Assembly (NCBI RefSeq): GCF_003119195.2
Contig: NZ_CP022262.1
Coordinates: forward strand, 629,001-693,000
Reading direction: 5' to 3'
Source of the DNA: Azospirillum baldaniorum
GTDB lineage: Bacteria; Pseudomonadota; Alphaproteobacteria; Azospirillales; Azospirillaceae
Length of the DNA stretch: 64,000 bases
Shown here: piece by piece, positions 46,651 to 56,393 of the stretch
Numbering within the stretch: the first letter of the stretch is position 1
Layout of the letters: every line of letters begins with the position of its first letter
Notes under the pieces: model-generated
What the model was told of the DNA's origin: nothing
What the model saw: the letters and a program-made list of their open reading frames with translations, nothing else
The model's database searches: none
Translations under genes and position numbers: made by a program

Positions 46651-46675
46651 CAGTTATGGTTTTTCGGCCTATTGC
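46623..46675 (+). promoter_or_regulatory. Promoter and operator of chvE (shared arabinose element, copy 3)
   Basis: TCGTATTTGAC at 46641-46651 contains a perfect -35 TTGACA (46647-46652), followed after 17 bp by -10-like TATTGC (46670-46675). TATGAA at 46623-46628 takes the place of TATCGC at the same 12-bp distance. The segment AATCGTATTkGACAGwTATGGTTTTT is nearly identical to copy 1 read in gene direction. About 90 bp before the chvE ATG. Confidence 0.72.
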
Positions 46676-46765
46676 TAGCCTTACAAACATTGCGCCACCC
46701 GACACCCGTTCAAGAGCCGCGGGTGTGGCCAACCCGGTGCCGCAGAAGGGGGAGGAAATCGGCCC

Positions 46766-47842
46766 ATGTCTTCTTCGTTCACGACCACACTGGCCGGGAT
46801 GGCCGTCGGCGTGCTGGCCCTCACCGTTGCCGCCGCACCGACTCTGGCGCAGGACAAGCCCACCGTCGGCATCGCGATGCCCACCAAGTCCTCGGCCCGC
46901 TGGATCGACGACGGCAACAACATGGTCAAGCAGTTCCAGGCCAAGGGCTACAAGACCGACCTGCAATACGCCGAGGACGACATCCCCAACCAGCTCGCCC
47001 AGATCGAGACGATGGTCGCCAAGAACAGCAAGGTTCTGGTGATCGCCGCCATCGACGGCACGACGCTGACCGACGTGCTCCAGCAGGCCAAGGACCGCGG
47101 CGTCAAGGTCATCGCCTACGACCGGCTGATCCGCGGGTCGGAGAACGTGGACTATTACGCGACCTTCGACAACTTCCAGGTCGGCGTGCTCCAGGGCAGC
47201 TACATCGTCGACGCGCTGGGCCTGAAGGACGGCAAGGGACCCTTCAACATCGAGCTGTTCGGCGGCTCCCCCGACGACAACAACGCCTACTTCTTCTACA
47301 ACGGCGCCATGTCGGTGCTGCAGCCCCACATCGACAGCGGCAAGCTGAAGGTGGGCAGCGGTCAGGTGGGCATGGACAAGGTGTCCACCCTGCGCTGGGA
47401 CGGCGCCACCGCCCAGGCCCGCATGGACAACCTGCTGAGCGCGTTCTACGGCAACCGCCGCGTCGACGCCGTGCTGTCGCCCTACGACGGGATCAGCATC
47501 GGCATCATCTCCTCGCTGAAGGGGGTCGGCTACGGCTCGCCGTCGCAGCCGATGCCGGTGGTGACCGGGCAGGACGCTGAGGTGCCCTCGATCAAGTCGA
47601 TCCTGGCAGGCGAGCAGCGCGCCACCGTCTTCAAGGACACCCGCGAGCTTGCCCGGGTCACGGTCGAGATGGTCGACGCGGTGCTGGGTGGCGGCACGCC
47701 GCCGGTCAACGACACCAAGACCTACGACAACGGCAAGAAGGTCGTCCCGGCCTACCTGCTGAAGCCGGTCAGCGTGGACGCGTCGAACTGGAAGAGCACG
47801 CTGGTCGGCAGCGGCTACTACACCGAAGCCCAGTTCAAGTGA
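46766..47842 (+). CDS. chvE: Periplasmic multiple-sugar-binding protein ChvE/SbpA
   Basis: Periplasmic binding protein for D-galactose, L-arabinose, D-fucose and similar aldoses, 358 residues, with a Sec signal (cleavage near APTLAQ). ChvE in Agrobacterium also presents sugars to a virulence sensor, and the A. brasilense homologue SbpA acts in chemotaxis to the same sugars. Family text: [67 protein letters not shown] and [10 protein letters not shown]. The ATG at 46766 follows GGGGGAGGAAATC. A palindromic repeat separates it from gguA, a common way to let the binding protein be made in excess. Confidence 0.93.
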   Translation: MSSSFTTTLAGMAVGVLALTVAAAPTLAQDKPTVGIAMPTKSSARWIDDGNNMVKQFQAKGYKTDLQYAEDDIPNQLAQIETMVAKNSKVLVIAAIDGTTLTDVLQQAKDRGVKVIAYDRLIRGSENVDYYATFDNFQVGVLQGSYIVDALGLKDGKGPFNIELFGGSPDDNNAYFFYNGAMSVLQPHIDSGKLKVGSGQVGMDKVSTLRWDGATAQARMDNLLSAFYGNRRVDAVLSPYDGISIGIISSLKGVGYGSPSQPMPVVTGQDAEVPSIKSILAGEQRATVFKDTRELARVTVEMVDAVLGGGTPPVNDTKTYDNGKKVVPAYLLKPVSVDASNWKSTLVGSGYYTEAQFK

Positions 47843-47879
47843 CGAAGCGGCGCAGGGCGGGCGCATTCGGCTTTCATAA

Positions 47880-47997
47880 CCCTCTCCCCTCTGGGGAGAG
47901 GGTGGCCCGAAGGGCCGGTGAGGGGGATGCGCGTGACGGTGCGTCCGGCACAGGCGCAACCCCCTCACCCTAACCCTCTCCCCAGAGGGGAGAGGGG
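47880..47997. repeat. Palindromic repeat, copy B (between chvE and gguA)
   Basis: The most regular copy: hairpin CCCTCTCCCC/GGGGAGAGGG, hairpin GGCCC/GGGCC, arm GTGAGGGGG paired with CCCCCTCAC about 35 bp on, CCTAA, and closing hairpin CCCTCTCCCC/GGGGAGAGGGG. It lies 38 bp after the chvE stop. By analogy with REP/BIME elements it may protect the chvE mRNA 3' end. Confidence 0.88.
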
Positions 47998-48069
47998 ATT
48001 GAAAATGCGAACGACCCGCCACCGGACTGAGGTGCGCTCGGGCGATCGCAGGTTCCTTGGAGGATTCTC

Positions 48070-49653
48070 ATGGACTCCATCCTGGAGCGGTCCAGTCTGG
48101 CGATGCCGATCCTAGAGATGAAGGGCATCACCAAGACGTTTCCCGGCGTGAAGGCGCTGGACGACGTCAACCTGTCGGTCCGCGAGGGCGAGATCCACGC
48201 GCTGATCGGCGAGAACGGCGCCGGCAAGTCGACGCTGATGAAGGTGCTGAGCGGGGTCTACCCGCAAGGCAGCTTCGACGGCGAGATCCGCTTCCGCGGC
48301 CAGCCCCAGGCCTTCCGCGGCATCGCCGACAGCGAGCGGCTGGGCATCATCATCATCCACCAGGAACTGGCGCTGGTTCCCCTGCTGTCGATCACCGAGA
48401 ACCTGTTCCTCGGCAACGAGCAGGCAAGCCGTGGAGTGATCGACTGGGACGCCGCCACCCTGCGGGCGCGGGAGCTGCTGCGCCTCGTCGGGCTGCACGA
48501 CCCGCCGGAGACCCTGATCACCGACATCGGCGTCGGCAAGCAGCAGCTCGTGGAGATCGCCAAGGCGCTGTCCAAGGAGGTCAAGCTGCTGATCCTGGAC
48601 GAGCCGACCGCCAGCCTGAACGAGAGCGACAGCGACGCCCTGCTGGAATTGCTGCTGCAGTTCAAGGCGCGCGGCATCGCCTCCATCCTCATCTCGCACA
48701 AACTGAACGAGATCGCCAAGGTCGCCGACCGGGTGACCATCCTGCGCGACGGCACGACGGTGGAGACGCTGGATTGCCGCGAGGCCGTGGTCAGCCAGGA
48801 CCGCATCATCCGCGGCATGGTCGGGCGCGCCCTGTCGGACCGCTATCCCAGGCGGACCACCGTGCCCGGCGACGTGCTGTTCGAGGTGAAGGGGTGGAGC
48901 GCCGACCACCCGGCCCATCCCGGCCGGCGCGTCGTCCGCGACGTGAACCTGACCGTCCGCCGCGGCGAGGTGGTGGGCATCGCCGGGCTGATGGGCGCCG
49001 GCCGCACCGAGTTCGCGATGAGCCTGTTCGGCCGCTCCTACGGCCGCAACATCCGCGGGCAGGCCTTCCTCGACGGGCGGGAGATCGACGTCTCCACCAT
49101 CAGCCGGGCCATGGCGAACGGCCTCGCCTACGCGACGGAGGACCGCAAGCATCTCGGCCTCGTGCTCGACAACGACATCCGCCACAACGTCACGCTGGCG
49201 AACCTCAGGGGGGTGGCGAAACGCTGGGTCATCGACCATGAGCGCGAGGTCCAGGTGGCCGAGGAGTTCCGGCGCCGGCTGCGCATCCGCTGCGCCGACG
49301 TGTTCCAGGAGACGGTGAACCTGTCGGGCGGCAACCAACAGAAGGTCGTGCTCAGCAAGTGGCTGTTCGCCGACCCGCAGGTGCTGATCCTCGACGAGCC
49401 GACCCGCGGCATCGACGTCGGCGCCAAGTACGAGATCTACACCATCATCAACCAGCTGGTCGCCGAGGGCCGGGGCGTCGTCCTGATCTCCTCCGAAATG
49501 CCGGAGCTGCTGGGCGTCGCCGACCGCATCTACGTGATGAACGCCGGCGAAATGGTCGCCGAGATGCCGGCGGCCGAGGCCAGCCAGGAGAAAATCATGG
49601 GAGCGATCATGCGCTCCGGCGAGACGCTGATGTCCGGGGAGGCTCTGCCATGA
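48070..49653 (+). CDS. gguA: Multiple-sugar ABC transporter ATPase GguA (MmsA/XylG-like)
   Basis: Tandem sugar ABC ATPase, 527 residues, powering the ChvE-dependent importer. First domain: [16 protein letters not shown], a Q-loop [19 protein letters not shown], and [12 protein letters not shown]. Second domain: [31 protein letters not shown] and [17 protein letters not shown]. The ATG at 48070 has GGAGGATTCTC upstream; ATG 48103 would lose 11 residues. Coupled to gguB by a 4-bp overlap. Confidence 0.92.
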   Translation: MDSILERSSLAMPILEMKGITKTFPGVKALDDVNLSVREGEIHALIGENGAGKSTLMKVLSGVYPQGSFDGEIRFRGQPQAFRGIADSERLGIIIIHQELALVPLLSITENLFLGNEQASRGVIDWDAATLRARELLRLVGLHDPPETLITDIGVGKQQLVEIAKALSKEVKLLILDEPTASLNESDSDALLELLLQFKARGIASILISHKLNEIAKVADRVTILRDGTTVETLDCREAVVSQDRIIRGMVGRALSDRYPRRTTVPGDVLFEVKGWSADHPAHPGRRVVRDVNLTVRRGEVVGIAGLMGAGRTEFAMSLFGRSYGRNIRGQAFLDGREIDVSTISRAMANGLAYATEDRKHLGLVLDNDIRHNVTLANLRGVAKRWVIDHEREVQVAEEFRRRLRIRCADVFQETVNLSGGNQQKVVLSKWLFADPQVLILDEPTRGIDVGAKYEIYTIINQLVAEGRGVVLISSEMPELLGVADRIYVMNAGEMVAEMPAAEASQEKIMGAIMRSGETLMSGEALP

Positions 49654-50861
49654 GTGCCGAACTCAACCTTCCGGCGCGCGGCCCGCGGGTGTCCATGGGA
49701 CGGTTCGTGAAGGCGCACATGCGCGAGTACGGCATGCTGCTGTCGCTGGTCGCCATCGTCCTGTTCTTCCAGTACATGACCGACGGCACGCTGCTGCAGC
49801 CGCTGAACCTGACCAACCTCGTGCTGCAGAACAGCTACATCGTCATCATGGCGCTGGGCATGCTGCTGGTGATCGTCGCCGGGCACATCGACCTGTCGGT
49901 GGGGTCGGTCGTCGCCCTCATCGGCGCGCTGGCGGCGACGCTGATGGTGCGGCTCCACCTGGATTTCGTCACCACGACGCTGCTGTGCCTGCTGGCCGGG
50001 GCGGCGATCGGGGCGGTGCAGGGCTTCTGGGTCGCCTATCTGCGCATCCCGTCCTTCATCGTGACGCTGGCCGGCATGCTGGTCTTCCGCGGCCTGTGCC
50101 TGATCCTGCTAGCCGGCCAGTCGGTCGGTCCCTTCCCAGTGGAGTTCCAGCGCCTCAGCTCCGGCTTCATCCCCGACTTCCTGGCGCTCGATGCCCTCAA
50201 TCTGGGCAAGTTCCACCTGACCAGCCTGCTGCTCTGCGCGGCCGTGGCCGCCGCGATGGTGGCGATGAACACCAGGGCGCGCCTGCGCCGGCAGAGCGTC
50301 GCCATCGAGCAGGAGCCGCTGCCGCTGTTCGTGGCGAAGAACGTCGCGCTGGCCGCCGTGCTGATCTATGTCGGGCAGCTGATGGCCTCCTACCGCGGCC
50401 TGCCCAACGTGCTGATCATCATGAGCGTGCTGATCGCGCTCTACAGCTTCGTCACCCGCAACACCACGGTGGGGCGGCGCGTCTACGCGCTGGGCGGCAA
50501 CGAGAAGGCGGCCAAGCTGTCCGGCATCGACACCCGGCGGCTCAGCTTCTACACCTTCGTCAACATGGGGGTGCTGGCGGCGCTGGCCGGGCTGATCTTC
50601 GCCGCGCGGCTGAACACCGCCACGCCGAAGGCCGGCGCCTCGTTCGAGCTGGACGTGATCGCCGCCTGCTTCATCGGCGGCGCCTCGGCGTCGGGCGGCG
50701 TGGGCCGGGTGACCGGGGCGGTGATCGGCGCCTTCATCATGGGCGTGATGAACAACGGCATGTCGATCCTGGGCATCGGCATCGACTGGCAGCAGGTCAT
50801 CAAGGGCATGGTGCTGCTCGCCGCCGTGACCATCGACGTCTACAACAAGAACAAGGCGTGA
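49650..50861 (+). CDS. gguB: Multiple-sugar ABC transporter permease GguB (XylH-like)
   Basis: Inner-membrane permease of the ChvE-GguAB importer, 403 residues, around ten helices, with [37 protein letters not shown] and [22 protein letters not shown]. It has the insertion between helices (residues about 205-245, [16 protein letters not shown]) that marks the XylH/GguB group. The ATG at 49650 overlaps the gguA stop (ATGA). Followed 8 bp later by the L-arabinose dehydrogenase gene, linking transport and oxidation in one transcript. Confidence 0.92.
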   Translation: MSAELNLPARGPRVSMGRFVKAHMREYGMLLSLVAIVLFFQYMTDGTLLQPLNLTNLVLQNSYIVIMALGMLLVIVAGHIDLSVGSVVALIGALAATLMVRLHLDFVTTTLLCLLAGAAIGAVQGFWVAYLRIPSFIVTLAGMLVFRGLCLILLAGQSVGPFPVEFQRLSSGFIPDFLALDALNLGKFHLTSLLLCAAVAAAMVAMNTRARLRRQSVAIEQEPLPLFVAKNVALAAVLIYVGQLMASYRGLPNVLIIMSVLIALYSFVTRNTTVGRRVYALGGNEKAAKLSGIDTRRLSFYTFVNMGVLAALAGLIFAARLNTATPKAGASFELDVIAACFIGGASASGGVGRVTGAVIGAFIMGVMNNGMSILGIGIDWQQVIKGMVLLAAVTIDVYNKNKA

Positions 50862-50869
50862 GGACCGTC

Positions 50870-51847
50870 ATGACCCGTCCCACCCCCCTTCCCCCCGCCC
50901 CGCTCACGCTCGGCATCGTCGGCTTCGGCAAGATCGCCCGCGATCAGCATGTCCCGGCCATCGCCGCCACCGGCCTGTTCCGGCTCGCCGCGGTGGTCAG
51001 CCCGCACGGCGCCATCCCGGAGGAAACCGGGCTCGGCGACGTGGCGGTCTTCCGCAGCCAGACGGAGATGCTGGCCGCCCTGCCCGGCCTCGACGCCGTG
51101 GCGATCTGCACGCCGCCCGCGGTCCGCCATCCCCTGACGGTGGAGGCGCTGCGCGCCGGCAAGCATGTCCTGATCGAAAAGCCGCCGGCCGCCACCCTGA
51201 CGGAGCTGCGCCTGCTGCTCGACGCGGCGGAGGGCGCCAAGCGCACGCTGTTCGCCGCCTGGCACTCCCGCTTCAACGCGGCGGTGGAGGAGACGCGGCG
51301 GCGGCTGGCCGGCGCCACCGTCCGCAACGTTGCCATCACCTGGAAGGAGGACGTGCGGCGCTGGCATCCCGGCCAGGACTGGATTTTCGCGGCGGGGGGC
51401 TTCGGCGTCTTCGATCCCGGCATCAACGCCCTGTCGATCCTGACCGAGATCCTGCCGGCCCCCGTCGTCGTCCGCGACGCCGAGCTGCGGGTCCCCGCCA
51501 ACCGCGACACGCCCATCGCCGCGACGCTGAGGATGGAAGGTGCGGCGGGCTCCGCCGTCGGGACGGTAACCGCTGCCTTCGACTTCCTTCAGGAGGGCGA
51601 GCAGACCTGGGCCATCGCCATCGAGACAGATAGCGGAGGGCTCGACCTGACCCACGGCGGCACGCGGCTGAGCGTGGACGGCGTGCTCGTGCTGGCCAAG
51701 CCCGACGCCGAGTACCAGGGCATCTACCGCCGCTTCCACCATCTGATCGCGGACGCGGCCGGCGACGTCGACGCCCGTCCGCTGCAACTGGTCGCAGACG
51801 CCTGTCTGGTCGGGCGCTGGCGCACCACCGACGCCTTTCACTGGTAA
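50870..51847 (+). CDS. araA: L-arabinose/D-galactose 1-dehydrogenase (Gfo/Idh/MocA family)
   Basis: NAD(P)-dependent sugar dehydrogenase, 325 residues, that oxidises L-arabinose (and often D-galactose) to its lactone, the first step of the pathway (AraA in A. brasilense naming, not arabinose isomerase). The Rossmann motif GIVGFGKIARDQHVPAI is at about 14-30, EKPPAATL follows, and WKEDVRRWHPGQDWI and GVFDPGINALSI are typical of this enzyme. The ATG at 50870 lies 8 bp after gguB. Downstream after about 110 bp is the dehydratase gene. Confidence 0.9.
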   Translation: MTRPTPLPPAPLTLGIVGFGKIARDQHVPAIAATGLFRLAAVVSPHGAIPEETGLGDVAVFRSQTEMLAALPGLDAVAICTPPAVRHPLTVEALRAGKHVLIEKPPAATLTELRLLLDAAEGAKRTLFAAWHSRFNAAVEETRRRLAGATVRNVAITWKEDVRRWHPGQDWIFAAGGFGVFDPGINALSILTEILPAPVVVRDAELRVPANRDTPIAATLRMEGAAGSAVGTVTAAFDFLQEGEQTWAIAIETDSGGLDLTHGGTRLSVDGVLVLAKPDAEYQGIYRRFHHLIADAAGDVDARPLQLVADACLVGRWRTTDAFHW

Positions 51848-51958
51848 AGCGCCGGACACACCGCCCGGCCGACTCCCAACGACGCCCCGAACGAGGCTCC
51901 GAACGACCCCGGCGCCGGCCGACCCCGGTCCGCGCCCCCAACCCGAATTGGTGCCGAC

Positions 51959-53776
51959 ATGTCCGATACGAAGCCCTCTCCCCAGCACCCGGAAATCGGC
52001 TCCGGCCGGCGGCTGCGGTCGCGCGCGTGGTTCGACAACCCCGACATGACCGCGCTTTATCTGGAGCGCTACCTGAATTTCGGGCTGACGCGGGAGGAGC
52101 TGCAATCGGGCGCGCCGATCATCGGCATCGCCCAGACCGGCTCCGACCTCAGCCCCTGCAACCGGCACCATCTGGTCCTGGCCGAACGCCTGCGCGAAGG
52201 CATCCGCACCGCCGGCGGCATCGCCATCGAGTTCCCTGTCCACCCGATCCAGGAAACCGGCAAGCGGCCGACCGCCTCGATCGACCGCAACCTCGCCTAT
52301 CTCGGGCTGGTCGAGGTGCTGCACGGCTACCCGCTCGACGGGGTGGTGCTGACCATCGGCTGCGACAAGACCACCCCCGCCTGCCTGATGGCGGCGGCCA
52401 CCGTGAACATTCCGGCCATCGCCCTGTCGGTCGGCCCGATGCTGAACGGCTGGTTCCGCGGCGAGCGCACCGGCTCGGGCACCATCGTGTGGAAGGCCCG
52501 CCAGATGATGGCGGCCGGCGAGATCGACTATCAGGGCTTCATCGAGCTGGTGGCGTCGTCGGCCCCCTCGACCGGCTACTGCAACACGATGGGCACCGCC
52601 TCCACGATGAATTCGCTGGCCGAGGTGCTGGGCATGCAGCTTCCCGGCTCCGCCGCCATCCCCGCCCCCTACCGCGAGCGCCAGCAGGCCGCCTACGAGA
52701 CCGGCAAGCGGATCGTGGAGATGGTCCGCGAGGACCTCAAGCCGTCCGACATCCTGACCCGCGACGCCTTCCTCAACGCCATCGTCGTCAACTCCGCCAT
52801 TGGCGGCTCGACCAACGCGCCGATCCACATCAACGCCATTGCCAAGCACATCGGCGTGCCGCTGACGGTGGAGGACTGGCAGACCCACGGCCACGACGTG
52901 CCGCTGCTGGTCAACCTCCAGCCGGCCGGCGAGTATCTGGGCGAGGACTTCCACCGCGCCGGCGGCGTGCCCGCGGTCGTCGCCCAGCTGATGGGCAAGG
53001 GGCTGATCCGCGAGGGAGCGCCCACCGTCAACGGCCGAACCATCGGCGAGAACTGCCGCCGGCAGCCGATCCTCGACACGCGGGTGATCCACCCCATCGA
53101 CGAGCCGCTGATGCCCAACGCCGGCTTCGTGGTGCTGCGCGGCAACCTGTTCGGCGCCGCCATCATGAAGACCAGCGTCATCTCCGACGAGTTCCGCGAA
53201 CGCTATCTGTCCAACCCACAGGACCCGGAGGCGTTCGAGGGCAAGGTCGTCGTCTTCGACGGGCCGGAGGACTACCATCACCGCATCGACGACCCCAGCC
53301 TGGGCATCGACGCCTACACCATCCTGGTCATCCGCGGCACCGGCCCCATCGGCTATCCGGGGGCGGCGGAGGTGGTCAACATGCGGCCCCCCGCCACGCT
53401 GATCAAACAGGGGGTCCATTCCCTTCCCTGCATCGGCGACGGCCGCCAGTCCGGCACCTCGGGGTCGCCCTCCATCCTCAACGCGTCCCCGGAGGCGGCG
53501 GCGGGCGGCGGGCTGGCCCTGCTGCGCAGCGGCGACCGGGTGCGCATCGACCTGCGCCGCGGCAGCGCCGACATCCTGATCCCAGAGGGCGAACTGGCCG
53601 ACCGCCGTGCCGCTCTGGAGGCCGCGGGCGGCTACCCCATCCCGCCGTCGCAGACCCCCTGGCAGGAGATCCAGCGCGGCATCGTCGACCAGCTCGACGA
53701 GGGCATGGTGCTGAAGCCCGCCGTCAAGTACCAGCGCGTCGCCCAGACCATGGGCATCCCGCGCGACAATCACTGA
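51959..53776 (+). CDS. araC: L-arabonate dehydratase (IlvD/Edd family)
   Basis: Fe-S dehydratase of 605 residues that converts L-arabonate to L-2-keto-3-deoxyarabonate (AraC in A. brasilense naming, not the E. coli regulator). Cysteines C67 ([11 protein letters not shown]), C135 ([10 protein letters not shown]) and C208 (STGYCNTMG) stand where the [2Fe-2S] ligands of pentonate dehydratases are, with the same mutual spacing. The [11 protein letters not shown] segment and the late serine of [13 protein letters not shown] are also conserved. Such enzymes often accept D-fuconate and D-galactonate. The ATG at 51959 has a weak leader. The product feeds AraD. Confidence 0.9.
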   Translation: MSDTKPSPQHPEIGSGRRLRSRAWFDNPDMTALYLERYLNFGLTREELQSGAPIIGIAQTGSDLSPCNRHHLVLAERLREGIRTAGGIAIEFPVHPIQETGKRPTASIDRNLAYLGLVEVLHGYPLDGVVLTIGCDKTTPACLMAAATVNIPAIALSVGPMLNGWFRGERTGSGTIVWKARQMMAAGEIDYQGFIELVASSAPSTGYCNTMGTASTMNSLAEVLGMQLPGSAAIPAPYRERQQAAYETGKRIVEMVREDLKPSDILTRDAFLNAIVVNSAIGGSTNAPIHINAIAKHIGVPLTVEDWQTHGHDVPLLVNLQPAGEYLGEDFHRAGGVPAVVAQLMGKGLIREGAPTVNGRTIGENCRRQPILDTRVIHPIDEPLMPNAGFVVLRGNLFGAAIMKTSVISDEFRERYLSNPQDPEAFEGKVVVFDGPEDYHHRIDDPSLGIDAYTILVIRGTGPIGYPGAAEVVNMRPPATLIKQGVHSLPCIGDGRQSGTSGSPSILNASPEAAAGGGLALLRSGDRVRIDLRRGSADILIPEGELADRRAALEAAGGYPIPPSQTPWQEIQRGIVDQLDEGMVLKPAVKYQRVAQTMGIPRDNH

Positions 53777-53793
53777 CCCAGGAGGCGGGGGCG

Positions 53794-55014
53794 TCAGCCC
53801 CCAACCTTGAATCGGTCATCCAGCCAATCGAGGACGCGGAGGTTCAGGAGGGAGCGGTTGCCCATCTCGCAATGCCCGTCGGCGCCCTCGGCGGCGGTGA
53901 AGCGCATCAGCGTCTTCGGTCCGACGAGCGCGTCGAAGAAGGCGCCCGCGCCAGCCGACAGGGCGTCGCCCTCCGCCTGGGTGATCAGGGTGGGACAGGC
54001 GATGAGCTGCGCCCGCCCCCGCATGGTGAATTGCTCCGCGGAGGCGAGGTAGGAGCGCAGGTCCGCGACGCCATGCACCCAGAAGCCGCGCTGCACGACC
54101 TTCCAGTTGAGCTGGCGGTGGCTGCGGATGAAGGCGTCCATGCGGTCGATCACGCCTTGGTCCAGGGCGCCGAGATCGGCCGCCGCCTCCGGCGCGACGC
54201 CGAGCTTGTGCACCACCACATCGCGGAAGCCGTCGGCGATGCTCCAGGTGCCGGGATCGGCGATCAGCGCCGCGATGCGCGGCTCGCCCGACGCGGCGCG
54301 CGGGGCGAGATGCCCGCCCAGACTCCAGCCGCTGAGCGCGATGCGCGCCGCATCGACGAGCGGCAGGGTTTCGGCGAAATCGACCACCGCCGCGATCACC
54401 GTTTCCCAGTCCGGGCGCAGCGGGACGCCGTGCTCGTAGAGCATGGCCCCCTGGCCGGGGCCGTCGAACAGCAGACTGTGATAGCCCCGCCGCGAGGCCG
54501 CCACCGCCGACGCGAAATACATGTCGGTGATGGTGCCGTCGTAGCCGTTGGTGAAGACGATCAGCGGGCGAACCCGGGTCTCGAAGCCCTCCGCTGGAAT
54601 GAAGCGGCCGGGCATCGCCATCCCGCCGAAGGGAATGGCCAGCGGGATGGCCGGGCGCGGTCCGAGCGAGAGCCCCTTGTCGAGCGCCGCCGTCCCCTTG
54701 CGAAAGGCGGCAATCAGGCGCGGATCGACGGGCGCGCCGTAGAGCGGGTGGAAGGAAGCGTTGTGGAAGGCGCTCGCCCGCAGATAGAGGGCGCGGGCGG
54801 TCGCCTTGTGGCCCTTGGACAAAGCGATATCGGCCTCGTGCGCCAGCCGGTCGCCCGCCGCGGTCCAAGCGGCGTAATAGGCGCCGTCGTCACCGTCGCC
54901 GATGGCCTCGGCGACCGCCTTGATCTCGCCGAACTCCGCCCCGCCATAGGGGATGTAGGCGATGGGCCAGGTGCCGAAATCCTCGTGCAGAGCGTCGTGA
55001 AAGAGGGTGGTCAT
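53794..55014 (-). CDS. Alpha/beta hydrolase with N-terminal helical domain
   Basis: A 406-residue hydrolase. Residues 1-120 are a helical N-terminal domain (ASAFHNASFHPLYGAP and neighbours) as in FrsA/DUF1100-type and pseudooxynicotine-type hydrolases; the catalytic domain follows with nucleophile S231 (GWSLGGH), acid D350 (AEGD) and H381 (GADGHCEMGNRS). No signal peptide. The ATG at 55014 has GGGGAGGACAGCC upstream. It is convergent with the dehydratase gene and divergent from galM. The substrate is unknown; a C-C or ester bond hydrolase is possible. Confidence 0.8.
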   Translation of the reverse strand: MTTLFHDALHEDFGTWPIAYIPYGGAEFGEIKAVAEAIGDGDDGAYYAAWTAAGDRLAHEADIALSKGHKATARALYLRASAFHNASFHPLYGAPVDPRLIAAFRKGTAALDKGLSLGPRPAIPLAIPFGGMAMPGRFIPAEGFETRVRPLIVFTNGYDGTITDMYFASAVAASRRGYHSLLFDGPGQGAMLYEHGVPLRPDWETVIAAVVDFAETLPLVDAARIALSGWSLGGHLAPRAASGEPRIAALIADPGTWSIADGFRDVVVHKLGVAPEAAADLGALDQGVIDRMDAFIRSHRQLNWKVVQRGFWVHGVADLRSYLASAEQFTMRGRAQLIACPTLITQAEGDALSAGAGAFFDALVGPKTLMRFTAAEGADGHCEMGNRSLLNLRVLDWLDDRFKVGG

Positions 55015-55219
55015 GGCTGTCCTCCCCAGTCCCGCCGGCCGGTTCGCGGCGCCCCGGCAACCCTCGAGTGTCGCGTCGCCGTCATCATCACACCACCACG
55101 CAGAAGGTGAGACGCCCGAACGGACGTGACGTTGCTCCGCCGACCTTCTCCATCTTGTTGTGTGCGGCAAAAGCGCCCACTCCGGCGTCGGGCGCCTTTC
55201 TCCTTTCGCACCAACAACT

Positions 55220-55235
55220 GATATATTAATATATC
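55220..55235. promoter_or_regulatory. Perfect palindrome GATATATTAATATATC, candidate operator
   Basis: A 16-bp perfect palindrome of A and T in an otherwise GC-rich chromosome, 44 bp before the galM ATG and in the divergent region with the hydrolase gene. It looks like a dimeric repressor site (for example GntR-type) that would control galM-uxaB; the regulator is not in the window. Confidence 0.5.
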
Positions 55236-55278
55236 CAATATCCTTCCGGCATCCTCCGGTCCAAGGGGCACACACGCC

Positions 55279-56352
55279 ATGACGCCTTATGCCGACCTCC
55301 GGCGCGAGGATTTCCGCGCCACCATCGACGGCACGCCGACCGACCTGTTCACCCTGCGCAACCGCCGGGGCATGGCCGTCCGCATCACCAATTACGGCTG
55401 CAAGATCGTCCAGATCCTGGCGCCCGACCGCGACGGCACCCTCGGCGACGTGGTGCAGGGCTACGAGACGCTGGAGCGGACCATGGCCGGCCAGCCCTCC
55501 ATGGGCTCCTTCATCGGACGCTATTGCGGGCGCATCGGCGGTGGACGCTTCACGCTGGACGGGGTGGAGCACCGCACCGCCGTCAACGCGCCGCCCAACA
55601 CGCTGCACGGCGGCCAGCGCGGTTCGCGCTTCCGCACCTTCGCCGCGCGGCAACTGGACGAGGCGAGCCTGGAACTGACCTACGTCTTCGAGGACGGGGA
55701 GGAGGGCTTCCCCGGCACCCTGCCCGTCCGGCTGGTCTACGCGCTGGACGAGGACAACGCCCTGACCATCGCCTGGACCGCCGTGGCGGCGGACAAGGCG
55801 ACCGTGGCGAACTTCACCGACCACACCTTCTTCAACCTGTCGGGCGACGCCGGCTCCTCAATCCTCGACCATGTGGCGACGGTCAACGGCAGCCGCTATC
55901 TGGCGCTGGACGCCACCGCCGTCCCCACGGGGGAGCTGGTGGAGGTGACCGGCACCCCCCTCGACTTCCGCAGCCCCGCCGCCTTCGGCGCGCGGATCGC
56001 CGCCGACCACCCGATGCTGGCGCTCGGCAAGGGTTACGACTTGCATTACGCGGTGGACAAGCCGGAGGGCGCGCTGGGGCTGCACGCCCGCGTCGTCCAT
56101 CCGGGCAGCGGGCGGGTGCTGGAGGTCCTCTCCACCGAACCTGGTGTGCAGGTCTACACCGGCAATTTCCTGGACGGCCAGACGCCGCGCGACCTGGGCA
56201 AGGGCGGCACGCTCTACACCCGGCACAGCGCCTTCTGCCTGGAGCCGTCGCACTTCCCCAACGCCGTCAACATACCGTCCTTCCCCTCCACCGCGCTGGC
56301 CCCCGGCCAATGGTATGCGGGCCGCATCGTCTACCGCTTCGGCGTCGCCTGA
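55279..56352 (+). CDS. galM: Aldose 1-epimerase (galactose mutarotase)
   Basis: Interconverts alpha and beta anomers of aldoses such as galactose or arabinose, supplying the anomer needed by dehydrogenases. The 357-residue protein has NYGCKIVQILAPDRDG, FIGRYCGRIGGGRF, the catalytic His regions NTLHGG and NFTDHTFFNLSG, and the Glu region FCLEPSHFPNAVN, all in GalM order. No signal peptide. ATG 55279 follows AAGGGG. Co-directional with uxaB 41 bp downstream. Confidence 0.92.
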   Translation: MTPYADLRREDFRATIDGTPTDLFTLRNRRGMAVRITNYGCKIVQILAPDRDGTLGDVVQGYETLERTMAGQPSMGSFIGRYCGRIGGGRFTLDGVEHRTAVNAPPNTLHGGQRGSRFRTFAARQLDEASLELTYVFEDGEEGFPGTLPVRLVYALDEDNALTIAWTAVAADKATVANFTDHTFFNLSGDAGSSILDHVATVNGSRYLALDATAVPTGELVEVTGTPLDFRSPAAFGARIAADHPMLALGKGYDLHYAVDKPEGALGLHARVVHPGSGRVLEVLSTEPGVQVYTGNFLDGQTPRDLGKGGTLYTRHSAFCLEPSHFPNAVNIPSFPSTALAPGQWYAGRIVYRFGVA

Positions 56353-56393
56353 CCCCCTGCCAGCGCCTTCCGATTCCCAAAGGACCCTCCGTC

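Noticed and set aside
52027-55110. 1027-codon plus-strand frame and 977-codon minus-strand frame across araA/araC
   Set aside because: Both lie over well-defined genes in other frames and have composition typical of GC-rich shadows (Arg, Pro, Gly, Ala or His, Asp, Gln repeats).
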